64,000 bases of DNA from NCBI GenBank assembly GCA_036023115.1, contig JAYKKT010000090.1, forward strand, positions 35,607,001 through 35,671,000, in the 5' to 3' direction. The DNA comes from Brasenia schreberi. Lineage: Eukaryota; Streptophyta; Magnoliopsida; Nymphaeales; Cabombaceae. This document shows positions 35,167 through 48,100 of this stretch, in pieces; the stretch's first letter is position 1, and every line of letters begins with the position of its first letter. The notes beneath the pieces are model-generated. The model saw only the letters and a program-made list of their open reading frames with translations. It was not told the origin of the DNA and did not search any database. The translations under genes were made by a program, and so were the position numbers.

Positions 35167-37112
35167 ATGGGAAATATTTTTACCTCTTTTTATTATGGAT
35201 TTACTGAAGCCATAGGCAGCTTGTTCCAAGCACCACTAGATTTCATCAAAGGGAAATCATGCAGGTAATGCTAGGGACACTTCGTTAACATATTTTAATT
35301 TTTTAGAAGTGTTTATGATAATTAATACTTTTAATTACTGGAAGCTCTATCTTTCAAGAGATATCCCATCTCATATACTACAAGCCTCTGTCAATTCCTA
35401 GATGTATTCAGTAAATAGGTTGTGAACCTTCTTTTTCTGAAATCTGTTGAGTTCATTTAAGATATTATTACTCTGATCTGGTAATATCCCACAAACTGTC
35501 AATTGATAGCTTAATTTGTTGAAGACTGTAAGATAAAAGAATTAGTTATGGCTTGGATGGTGCAAGTTCTGCCAAATGGGCATTAAACTGGTTTTATCGC
35601 TCGAAAGAGCTAGACTTAACAATCAGCGAGTCTGGCTGTCATACTCTTAACTTTGTTATGAAAGACATAAATTAAGCTCGACTTTTTTAATCAGTAATTG
35701 TATGATTTAGTGCATAAGCCAGTGTGAAAAAAGTAGAAAACGGAACAATCTTTTGATCATGATATGGGTCTTTATGATTAACATAGCTAAAACTTGCTTT
35801 CATGTTGATGCTTAAGATAAAATTAGCCAACTATGGCAGATTTTATTGACACAATTCCACAAGTAAAGCAAATACCAGACGTTGAGTGATGGAGATTTAA
35901 TTGCTATATCAGTTTCAGTATAAATGACATACCAATGCCAGTCTCTGGCCAACTTTCTTCTTCGAAAAAGAGTGAAGAAACCAACTGCTGAGTTTATGAT
36001 ATCCACATTCTCGGTACATAAACTTCACGTAAATCTGATCAGTCCAATGATCAAGACCACTTGGAACTCTACCCTGTGGACAAGTACTACAAATAGAGCC
36101 CTTCACTGATATGATACATAAAGAATCATCCTTTTGTTAGGAACTGCATTTTGGATGGGTCGGATCACGCCCCCTTCCGACGTACTTTTACAAATGCTAA
36201 CACTTAATATGGGGCACATATGCTTTAATAACAGGAGTGTGACAGAATTACAAGTTTCAAGGGTTCAGTACTCTTAGGGAGATGAAGCGTTTTCTCAAGT
36301 TTGCTCTATGTTTGAAACATGATTTAAAATCCATGTGAAAGTCGAGGAATCACAGGGGAGGCAAGGTTATTGTCATGTTAAGCTGCATTTTGCAAGAATT
36401 CTTATGCTGCAGAAAATGCACTTCTTATGCAGTTCAGAGTGTGGTATCACATGGGATATATTCTGCTACATAGATCATTTTTGCATCGTCAACATTGTGA
36501 AGATTTTGATGGTTCTGGCCCTCATTTATCTCAGTAAGTTGGTCACCGAAGCTTATAAAACAATACCAACATACATTATTCTTCCTCGTGCTTGACCATT
36601 TATTTGCTTTCCATTATTCTGTAGTCATGCTATTCATCTACCTTCTATACAAGGTGGGAATTACCGATTGCATCAGCAGGAATATCTGCAAAATGACATG
36701 GGGTTTGATTTCATCTTGCTGCTCGGCATCCAAATACTGTTTCCTATTCTTATGGAACAAGTTGGCAATGGCAAGGCAAACTAGACCAAGTAAAGAGTTA
36801 GATAGGATAGAGGAAGATATAGAGTTGAGTGAAGGTGGGAGCTACAGTGGAGGATTTGCTTTTACAGAAAGAGAAAGAAGTGTAAGATTTGAGAGGTCAG
36901 CCTCTCAGAGGACAAGAGACCGCAGGAAGCTTCAGTACAGGAGGTCACTGCAGCCACGGAGGCAGCAGAAAACGGTAGAGATATGCATGGAAACCAAGCA
37001 TGCAAGAGAGAGAAGTGCACTAAGGCATGCCGCACAGGGGCATACAATCCACAAAGTGAAGGTGACACACAGGAAAAGCATGGGCAGAAGGCCGCCGTTT
37101 ATCAACTTATAG
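35167..37112 (+). CDS. Plant membrane protein of unknown function, three exons
   Basis: Exons: 35167..35264, 36433..36533 and 36625..37112, all GT-AG and in frame, giving 228 residues. The N-terminus is MGNIFTSFYYGFTEAIGSLF followed by QAPLDFIKGKSC. A cysteine- and tryptophan-bearing segment then leads into the membrane: SSECGITWDIFCYIDHFC (33-50). One long hydrophobic span at about 51-75 (IVNIVKILMVL...FIYLLYK) is followed by more cysteines (CISRNICKMTW). From about residue 105 the tail is strongly basic and Arg-rich (RRSLQPRRQQK). I recognise the general pattern of an uncharacterised plant family with GKSC and CYI..FC motifs but no assigned role. The consistent splice junctions make a real gene likely. 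The leader may include an intron ending near 35079. Confidence 0.72.
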
Positions 37113-37377
37113 ACCCTCCCCCCCTCTCCCTTTTCATGTTAGGAAAGACCAGCAGACAGTTGCATGCAAACACCTAATGCTAGTTGATGACTTTCTATGA
37201 AGAGTCAAATCAAGAATATGAGATGATTTTTTATGAAATCTGGCTATCAAAACTGCAACTGAGGCTCTGATTATGGTGTCGCCCTTGCATGCAAGCCTGC
37301 ATGGAGGGTTGCCTATAATAGTTAATGACCAGCATAAAGCTTCATTAGATCTTTTACCATCATTTTAACAATTATAT

Positions 37378-37430
37378 TTAATGTCAAAGGATTCATGTAG
37401 CCAACCCCACCTAGAGTGAGAAAAGGTTTG
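37378..37430 (+). mobile_element. RTE 3'-end relic
   Basis: aaaggattcatgtagccaacc and gtgagaaaaggtttg: a diverged family 3' end, immediately followed by a SINE in the opposite orientation. Confidence 0.5.
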
Positions 37431-37540
37431 TTTTTTTTTTCCTGGTACAATGGGGAGGCCGAAGCTAGATGCATGCCATAGGTATGGAACTAAGGATCTT
37501 CAACTTGTGAGTCGGACCCCCTAGCCAGGTAAACTACTGC
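37431..37540 (-). mobile_element. tRNA-derived SINE copy with poly-A tail
   Basis: Minus strand: gtttacctggctaggggg, tccgactcacaagttga, a B-box remnant gttccatacctatgg, then catgcatctagcttcggcctcc, ccattgtacc and a run of A. The poly-T on the plus strand is at 37431-37440. Confidence 0.65.
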
Positions 37541-38866
37541 TCTTTGTTCAAGGGTTGGTTTTGATCTTGAATTTGGCTTCTGGACAAGTGCATCCAAATT
37601 TGTACTGCTCATGTCAAAAGCAAACAGATAAAGTTTTCAGATTTGTTGATTCTCATGAAACTACTCATTAGACCATAACAAATTCATCCGCTTGATGTGG
37701 TGATATAAGCAACCGACATTTTTTCAGTAATAAAACAGATTCGTTTATGAGGTCTACATGCATTCCAGAGGGTTGTCTAGTTAAGCACACAAATTTCTAA
37801 GTACATTGCCCTATACCCTGCATAGAAAAAATTAGCAAGGACATGCGTCATCCAAGTTATTGCTCTGTCCACAAATTTTAGCAGTTTCAACACATTTAGT
37901 TCATAACGAATTGTATAACAAGTTTTCTTGACAATCTGAAGTGAAGAATCACTGATGGAGGTCAAGAATTATGCAAAACTTAACCTCACTACTTACATCT
38001 ATCATGCTTATGTGCATTTCTAAAGGTAGAAGATTAGCTTAAGCACATAAAACCAGAAGCCACTTACGTGCAAAGGCAAAACCTTACAATCTCGTACAGC
38101 GTTCAATGCCATTTCTGAAGTGAGCAATACTTTACTATTCACCGGTTTACAAACATTTCTGTTCGTTGAACCCATGAATGTGCTTCCACACAAAAAACAA
38201 CCATTCATATCTAATGAAACCAATGTTGAGAGAGAGAGAGAGAAAGAAAGAAAGATTACAACCTCACTATACACAAAAAGTATCCTTACAATACAAAATG
38301 GCGTTGATGCATTGTTAAATTTGCATGTGCTTTGTCTGTTATTCTACCAAATTGGCCATAAAGGCTTGATTTACAAAAGGGGTCGTAGTGGTCAGAGCAG
38401 AGAGAATAATAGAAACGAACACTGCATATTTAGAATTATTATTTTGCAACAGACAGGAAAGAACTTAACAATCAATCTTCCCAACTACCGGCTTCATCCA
38501 TACCATCAAGAAAGAAACAATCTGTTCAGAGAGTGTAAGTCTGACATTAATAAACTATAGGTTAAAGCAAAACTGACATTCCACTCAATGTGAAAAGCAC
38601 AAAATGCACCAAAAATTGGGAAGCAAAAAATTCAGTGAAAACCAAGGGGAAATAAGAAATTTGTGAAAACCTTTCAGCTACAAGACTTTTCACCGTATAT
38701 GACAACTTAACAAATACGTGACAAATGCAACTAAATGTAACTATCAAAAAAATATCCTCTTACTTCAATGCCAGTCTTAGAGGAGGTTTTGAACAACACT
38801 TTGCTTGGCACTTTTCTCATCACAGGTCCCTGGGATATTCTTGCCCAGTTCAATACTAGTTGACTT

Positions 38867-38970
38867 TAGCCCAAGAGGGAGCATATCTGGCTAGAAGGTC
38901 AGCTCTACGTCTTTGGTAACAAGGTCGATACTTGGGATGTGCATTTAGTAGGGGCTCCTTTCTCCCCCAG
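38867..38970 (+). mobile_element. tRNA-derived SINE copy
   Basis: gactttagcccaagaggga, then aaggtcagctctacg, a B-box region aaggtcgatacttggg, gatgtgcatttag and ggggctcc. It lies just beyond the 3' end of the RNF170-like gene. Confidence 0.5.
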
Positions 38971-39151
38971 CATGCCAACAAAAAAGGGTAAAAACCTAAT
39001 ACTGAAAGTATAAGTTTTTCAGAACTTTTCCTAAAACTATTTCGCAAAATGAGCAAATATTCGCTTCAAAAAATTTCACCATGAGGGTAGAACAGCTTAC
39101 CAGATTGGTATTCCCAAACAGGAGGGTCTCCTGTCCCATGATAATATGAGT

Positions 39152-42100
39152 TCATGTGCCTCCATGGCGGGAGACCAATGCTGAGCGGTAAAGGGCACAA
39201 AGATGAAGAAAAACAATTAATATGATGACGCAGTCATCAAGCAACCCTATTACACCCAGGATTCCTGCAGATGGGCAAAAGCATATAAGTCAATAAAAAT
39301 TATAAGCATAAAAGGTAAGTTATCCTATTCGATTGAAGGGAAAACCTTCTGGAAGAAGGTCTACAGGACTGATTACATATATAGCAGTGACAAGGATCTG
39401 CAAGAATAGCGCACTTCCATTAGGACTCAAAATAGTTCATAACTTAAACAAGAAAGCACTTTCAGGAATGGTATTATAGTCCACTTAGTGCTGTTAAACA
39501 TCCAACCAATATCAGGAAATCCTTCAAAATCAAGCAATGAACCCACTGACAGAACATTTGCAACTATAAGGATTTGGTTTAGCCAAAAAAAATCACATTT
39601 ACAAACACAATTAAATGCCAAAAAGAGTTTAGGTTAGACAACTTTTTCCGTTAAAAATCCACTTGATGGCAAAATTACATGGCACATAATGTTTGTGGAA
39701 AATTATGTTCATACTCCTACATCTCAGCAAGCTCTGGTTAACAACAGCTGGTGACCAAATTAGGATGTTTGAAACAGAAGATGATCGTGGTTAATTCTGA
39801 TTTTTCCAATGTCAATCAAAATTCTTCTTCTCTCCATCAACCATCTTACTGAATGCAGGCAGTTGTTAGTCCTTACACATCAAAGAAAGCAGCAAGTAGT
39901 GAAGTATTCGTCCACCTTTCTCAGTCAGATGACAGAGATTTCAAAAACCATATATGAAACAAGTAAAGATGGTTATGTAACATGTGACACAATAAGGCAA
40001 TAATCTTTCAACCGGACATGTTACACATACGCATGCACAATTATATGCAAGTAAATATGCCATCATAGGATGCTCCCCAATACAATGTATCTTGGCAGTT
40101 TTTTTTCTTTATCCTTCTCAGTTAACGAACAATCTATTGATAGTTTGCTAATTTGTTTCTGGTTTCCTTTCCCAGACAAGTTCAGGTAAAATAATAGGGT
40201 TTTAAGAATCAAACTACATTATACGTTTTGATTAAAACCTGTAAGCCTACTGAAGTGAGGTTACGGCACAGATACATGTGTTACAAACTTCTTCCAGGAA
40301 GAAGAATCTAATAAATATAACTAAAATATATATGACAATCTTTTGTAACAGGAAAGACATTCATGGTCATACAAGTGCATTTTTCTGATCCATTTAGCAC
40401 AGGTGACAGACATGATATCCAGCAGAGATGGCAGTATGATGATTCAGCAGGGAAAGACATTCATGGTCATACAAGCCCTAAAAAGTGTAAGGCTTTTCAG
40501 TACTTTTCATTTGGGTGAGTTTGTTTGGTCTCAGTCATTTCTCATGTTCGGTGAGATGTATAGTTGCAAAAACGTCTTAAACTTTTAAGAAAATTGTGCA
40601 AGAACTTAGGGGGTTAAAGGCTATTTACACCTGTGCAGAACTTTTGGAGCAAAGCCTTTAACTTTCTTGTATGTTATTTATGCAAACTTAGAGGTCTTAG
40701 CAGAAACTCGCTTGTTGATTTAAATTGCCAAATAACCTTCAACAAACTAATACACTAACTCCATTAAATTAGTTTTACGAGTCTCAAATTTGGAATGTTC
40801 GAATTAAGTATTAGAAATAAATATTGATATGGATGCATAACCACATTCGTGGTTTGGACATTTGGTTAAACTCCCAAATAAAATTTTATGAGTGAGGTGC
40901 GGATATTGGATATAAGCAGCTTGAATGAGAAAATATAAGGCCCCAACTCTTGTTGAAAGGAAACAAGAAAATGTGTTTGTCTTTTCAGTTAAATGCTAAT
41001 ATGGACATGATAGAGCACTATGATATGAACCCAAGGAAGGACAGCTTGGTTTTTGGTTTTTATTTAGGACACACAAGGCAAGCTTTCTTGAACCGCTCAT
41101 TTAAGCAATAAAAATAAAGTTTGATCAATTTTTAACTTAAAACCAAAAGAATGTGATTAACAAATTATTGAATTTAACAGTATAAAACAAACTTGCTGCC
41201 ACTGTTCTAGAATACACAATAAGGTTTTGAATGAGTTAATAGGAGCTTAAATGAGTCAAACACAATCTGAGTTGTGATAGCTTGTATCTCAAAAGCCCTG
41301 TGTAATAAACTTAAAAGGATCTGCAATCCATTTAAAGATCTCTCCAAAAGATGAACAGATATTGTACTTCCTCAACTACTTCATGTTCAAACCTTCTATT
41401 GTGCTCTAAATTTGGGTCAACAATTTCGTATATATCACTTGTTAGTTGATGATATCAATTTCCTAGAATATAAAAAAAGCTTTATATATATATATATATA
41501 TATGCATGTATATATGTATTTATGCATATGTAATGTGCTTTTAACTTCGCCCCACCTTGGGAAATTTTCTCAATCCACCACCGTTTCAGGCAGAGGCCTT
41601 CGTGAAAGGCCTGTCCCTGGAACTGTGACCAAGATGCTTCTAGGAAGCCAAAATATACTCGTCTGACACTGACACTGAAACATCATGTTTACATTTTGCT
41701 GACTATATCCTTTTAACAAAAAGACGAAATAAAGATGCATGTATTCAAAAATTAAGTCACACATACATGCTTATAAATATAAACGTACACAAACATAATG
41801 ACACATATGTATGTATATATGTTTGTGTATCTATCAGTGATCAGGCAGGTTATTAGAGAAAATGTTGGATAGCACTACCACTCAGAAGATAAGATGAGAG
41901 ACACGTTTAAGATGGTGTGGATATGTATAGAGGCAACCAAAGGAATCTTTGGTAAGGAGGTGTAAGAAACCAGAAAATGAACATTCTAAAAGAGGCAGAG
42001 GAAGATACAGCAGTATTGAAAACAAACTATAAACAAACTATTACACAAGACATGTTTCTTTTGGAGATAACCAATGATGTCACACGAGATTGTGCGCTAT

Positions 42101-45100
42101 GGCATAAAAAAATCCATGTACCTGATCCACCTAATGTGGGAAAAGGCTTGGCGCTTGTATATAGACACACACAACCTATTGCATAACTCGCACAATGCTA
42201 AAAGTCTGTAAAATGGGCCATCAACCATATCACTAACTTTCCTAAAAGTTCAGAAGGCATGGTTTCAAGATTCAATGGTAACAGCTCATGCCAATGTGCC
42301 ATTATGCAAGTTTACCATCACATCTATTGTTATAGTATACAATTCATTCAGAAGATTTAGGAATGTTGTGTTCATTAGATGGAAAATTGGCAATAAGATG
42401 TAGATGTGAAGAAATCATATTAAAAAGAAAGATCACTATGCAAAAGATCATATTGCTGTAACAAATGATAAACTTCAAAAGTAGTATTAAAGTAGATTGC
42501 ATAAGAAATGAAGACATAAAAAGCAGGGTTTAGCAGAAACTGAAAATGAGGAAGTGATAAAATCATAAAAGTGCAAGAAGATGTGTGTATGATGCAGTTG
42601 AAGAGGAAATGGAAAACTCATAACTTAGTTTTATCCACATAATGTGGTTCCAGTGATACTTAACTGAAAAGATCATACGAGCTTTGAAGACAAGAGGAAG
42701 AGATCTTTGAGGATCCAAGAGTTCTCTCATCAACCTCCTAAGAAGAAAAGGCATATCACGTATCCTCTGCAGGAGAAAACAAAGATGATAGAACAATCAA
42801 ACAGCAAGAAGCATGTGCTGCAACAGGAACATGAAAAGCATGATAAACAATATTTAGCTAATACAGAACTTGTAATATAAGAAATAATACAGTCCAAAAG
42901 CATTTCCAGCGCCAAACATAATAAGGCAACTCAAACCATAATGGGCATGCATATTTCATATATAAATTCCTTGTCTATGCATGCAGAACGCCTAGAAGTG
43001 ATCGCTTCCTTAAATCTAGGAGGGTTTCATTGTGTAATAGCTTTTAATCACACTTCCAGAATCCCAATACATTTCAGGATCTGCCGAATAAATTAGTCAA
43101 CTTAAAGAACCACAACATACTGTTGAAGATCAAGTTAAATCTTGATTAATTAGTGTTACTATTTAGTTATAAGTGTATACATACTAATTGGTAAGTCTGG
43201 GTCATGTATATTATGGTATTTTGTAATACGGGTCCTAATGGATCATTTTCTTATTCATTAAGAACCGTAATCCAGTAGTCACTTACTAGGAGTATTATAG
43301 TATTTCAAGTTAGATTAACCATATAAGTAGTCATTAGGGCTGCCATTAGGTTTTAACGAGAATTAGAGGGTGGCGGCAAGGATTGGCCGACAACACCTCA
43401 GTGTCTTCTTCTTGTATTCGGCTTTCATCAATAAAGAAGTTTATGTTGCTGATTAATTTCAACATGGTATCAGAGCCTCTTGTGGCCATTTAGCATCAAG
43501 CATCGAAGGAAATCAACAAAAAAAAGTCATGGGCACAATGAAGAACCCGCATGACAGCAAGTTATTCTCTTTCTTGTTCTTTCAAATTGGTATTTGAGTG
43601 ATTTCATTACAAAATCATTGTTAGATTCATTACCTCTCACCGTGAACATCTGCTTTCGTAATCTAAAGTGATGCACTACAACTGTTCGATGAAATGTCCA
43701 AGAGAATGTGAGACAATTGTTTCATTTAAAAAATTTGATTTTTCAGTGGTCAATCGATTGGAGCGAATATGGAAAGAGCAAAGATGGTAGAAAGTAATAA
43801 ACTCTCAAAAGACAAAAGTGAAGGTTTTCAAATCACAAATTTAAAACTTGATGGCAAGAATTATTTACAATGGGCCAGATCTATTGAGCTGGCTATTATG
43901 ACAAGGGGGCGATAGATTATTTGGCTAATACAATCCATGACTCCCTCCATCGGCAATACTTTTATGTTTTTGGACACTGCTAGGGATATCTGGCTGACAG
44001 TTCAAGAAGCTTATGCCCAAAGAAAAAATATTACGAAGAAATATAATCTTATAGAGAAGATTCGAAAATGCAGATAAGGAGAAAGGTCAGTTAGTGAGAG
44101 GTTTGTGAGAATAACTACATCAGTATTGTAAGACTAAATGTCAGACTTGCACACTAGAACAGAATGAGGAGTTTGAAGAGCGTAAAGTGTTTGATCTTCT
44201 ATGGGGTATATCATTAGAATATGAATCTATAAACAATACCATCCTTAGCAGGAAAGAACTTCCATCTTTGAGTACAATATACTCACTCCTCCTTAGAGAA
44301 GAAGATAGGAAGCTTCTTGAAAAGAAACCAAAATTAATTCTAAGACCTCAGCATTTATACGGAAAAATACTTATGTTCCTCCTTTCGCTAGAGGAAGAGG
44401 AGGTTATGACACAAGCAGAAGTAGATCTGGACAGACACTTGAAGAGAAAGATAAGATCAGCTCCTCTCACTGTGGGAAACCACGACACACCAAGGAAACT
44501 TGTTGGGAGTTAGTTGGAAAACCTACCTATTTTTTGAATAGAAACAATGGAGCATACTTTAGTAGTGATCAGAATGAAAAGCAGCAGACTGAGAAAGGTG
44601 TACCTTCTTTAGCTGATATTAGAAAAGAAATTGAATTATTGAAGGCACGTTTGACTGATCCAGCAAATCACAAGCATCTATTGCCTATCCTTTCTCATTC
44701 CTAACTCAGGGTAATATAAATTCTTCTTATTCAAGGATATAGGTTATTGATTCAGGTGCTATAAATCACATGGTCAGTAGAAGAGATTTCTTTGATAACT
44801 ATGAATTGACACAAGCACAAATCAATATTAGACTGGCAAATGGATCTCTTACGCCAATAGTGGGAAAAGAAAGTATTATCACATCTTTTGACACATTGAA
44901 AAATGTTTTACATGTTCCAAACATATCAGTAAACCTATTATCTGTCTTTGCTATGACTCAGGATTTAAAATGGACGTGTCTTTCAGGAACTGAAGACGAG
45001 AAAGATCTTTGGTCAGGATAATGGGAGGAGAGGCCTCTACTTTTGCGAGGACAATAAAGGTGTTGCACTACAATCAACAATTATTACTGAGAGACAGAAG

Positions 45101-48100
45101 GAGCATATACCTTGTTGGCACCAGCGGCTAAGTCATTTACCATTTTCCAAAATAAAGATGTTATTACCTGAATTTAGTGATTATAATGATTTGAACTTAA
45201 ATTGTGAAACTTGCCAGAAGGCAAAACACCATCGTATTTCATTTCTTTTAAATGAAAAAAGATCTTCCATTCCTTTTCATATTATGCATTCGGATATTTG
45301 GGGCCCTAGTTCGACAACTTCTATGCAGGGATATAAGTATTTTGTATCATTTATCGATGATTGCACTAGGTTTACTATAATTTACCTTATAAAGATTAAA
45401 GACGAAGTGAAGGAAATTCTTCCTGTATACTGTCAGTTGGAATAGACGCAATTTCAGAGTACCATTAAGATCTTTCGCAGTGATAATGGTGGAGAATTTA
45501 TGTCACGATCCCTTTATTCGTATTTTCTACAGCATGACATCATACACCAAACCTCATGTTCTCACTCTCCTCAACAGAATGGTGTAGCTGAAAGGAAGAA
45601 TTGACATATTTTAGAAGTTACAAGGACTCTCTTAATTGGATGCAATGCACCAAAATATTATTAGGGTGAAGTAGTCTTAACATAAGTTTTTCTTATAAAT
45701 CGCATGCCAAGCAGGGTGCTCAGTGGTAATACTCCATTTCATTCCCTATGTCCTTCTCATAAATAATTCCATTTATTACCAAGAATTTTTGGATGTACAT
45801 GCTTTGTTCATGTTTATTAAGGTATCAGAGATAAACTTGATGCAAGATCAATCAAGTGCATCTTCTTGGGATATTCGACTACTCAAAAAGGTTATAAGTG
45901 TTATGATCCTTCCAAAAAGAGGTTTTATGTTATAATGAATGTCACCTTTCATGAAGACATTCCATTTTATGGAGTGCAGGAAGAACCTTCATCAGAAATA
46001 CAGTCTACTCAAGTGATCCTACTTCCTCCAGCTGAAATTACATCTACTCATGAAAATGCAAGTGAATGACAAGTATATAACAGAAAAAACCGAGAGATTG
46101 TCTTTCCAGATCAGACTTTCACCCGAGATCAAAATTTCTAAAGTGAATCAGATTCACCTCCTCTTCAGATAACCTCTCGTAATTCGGATATCGAAATGGA
46201 TGATTTACCTATTGTAATTAGAAAAGAGAATCGTGCAGCTGCAAAATATGCATTGGATAAAATGGTATCATTCTCTCATTATCCTAGGAAATATCAACTA
46301 TTTGTGATGAATCCAGAGAATACTTTTGTACCAAGGACCTATGAAGAGGCTAAAGTACATCCAGAATGGAAAGCGGCCATGGAAGAGGAAATTCTCATCC
46401 AAGACACGACAGCAATGATCACGAGATGACACTGAATCTAATAATACACGGACCCTTGTTTCACCTCCTGGAAAATCATGAAATTACCGTCAAGGGTATT
46501 TATCGTTAAAGCCGTCCCGACAAGGGTGTGACCGCTAGGCTTAGTTGCAAAAGGATACACTCGTACTACGGTTTGGATTGACTATCAAGGATCACATTTC
46601 TCTCCAAGTAGCAAAGATGAATACCGTAAGAATGTTTACTTTCTCTCGGGCCGCACTCCTTTGGTTGGGATTTGCATCGCTTGATGTTAAAAATGCATTC
46701 CTTCATGGAGACTTGGAGGAAGAAGTTTATATGAGATTCCACCCTGATTTATGACTCACCAATGGAAAATAAGGTATACGCAAGTTAAAAAGGCTCGTAT
46801 AATGGCGTTGCTTAAAATTTGGCCTCCCCGAGCATGGTTTGAAGGTTTACATAAAGGGATTCAATGGCGTCCTTTGGGATACAGTAAAGTCAAGGTGATC
46901 ATACCCTTCTTCTTTAAACATTCACGAAGGTAAACTCGGTCACCGTGCTCTACTTGGCAGAGGCATGTGGGACATATCATTATTCTCGGGGATGACTTGA
47001 TCTGGAGCCGACAGCTGCTAAGCGAAAAATTAGCAACCTAGGTTTTAAGATAAAGGATCTTCGGAGACTAAAGTATTTTCCTTGGGATTGAGGTTGCCTA
47101 CTCCAAACAAGGCATCTTTATTTCCCAAAGAAAATATGTTCTTCGGATCTTTCTCAAAGAAACCTAGTAAGTTGGGTTGCAGTTCTGTACTCGGTGTCCT
47201 ATTGAGCTAATCATAGAACAGTGTCCACAAATGATGAAGAGAATTCCAAGGTCGGATAAGCCTCGCTAATCGAAGGTATAGAAGATTAGTGAAGTTGATA
47301 TATTCTCTAGCACACACTAGACTGTGATATAAAGCATACGTCGGTCAGTTGAGTCATAAATGTTAGCCGCTGTATGCATGACCCAAGCAGTAAGACATTT
47401 GCAGCCGTGGACAAAATTCTACAGATATCTTTAAAACTGCCAAGCACCTGGTAAATAGTGGTTATTTTTCAAGAAAGGTGAGAGCTTATCCGGTGGAAGT
47501 ATCATACGTATGTCAGACATGGGAGGATCAATCATTGATAGTAAGGTCCACTTCAAACAACTGGTTGTACATTTTTAGGGAAACTTAGTAACTTGGAGAA
47601 GCAAGAAGCAAAACGTGACAAAGCCTTCTAGCAATGCGTAAGCAATTTCTGCCATGGCACAAGGAATTTGTGAAGTGCTATGGATGAAAGTTATATTGGA
47701 TGATCCTCGTAGATAAAATACGAGACCCCATGAAATTGCTCTCGCTGAGCAATAAGTCCAGCCATTAATCAGTTGTTTCACAACCCGGGCTCTAAAGATG
47801 ATGTGTAATAAAGCATATTGAGATAGATTGTCACTTCATCAGAGAAAAGATTACACAAGGCATCTTCAATCTAATTCATGTATGCTCAGAAGACCAATTG
47901 GCAGATATTTTCACAAAACCTGCATCAGTTAGAGGATTTCAGAAAGCTCTCCATCAACTGAGAATTACAAACCTTCAAGATTCAACTTGAGGGGGCGTGT
48001 TGAAGATCAAGTTAAATCTTGATTAATTTGTGTTACTATTTAGTTATAAGTGTATACATAGAGTCATAGGTAAGTCTTAGTATGTATATTATGGTATTTT

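Noticed and set aside
38120..38560. 146-residue plus-strand frame
   Set aside because: Contains a GA/AG-rich low-complexity run and no domain; antisense to a similar-quality frame.
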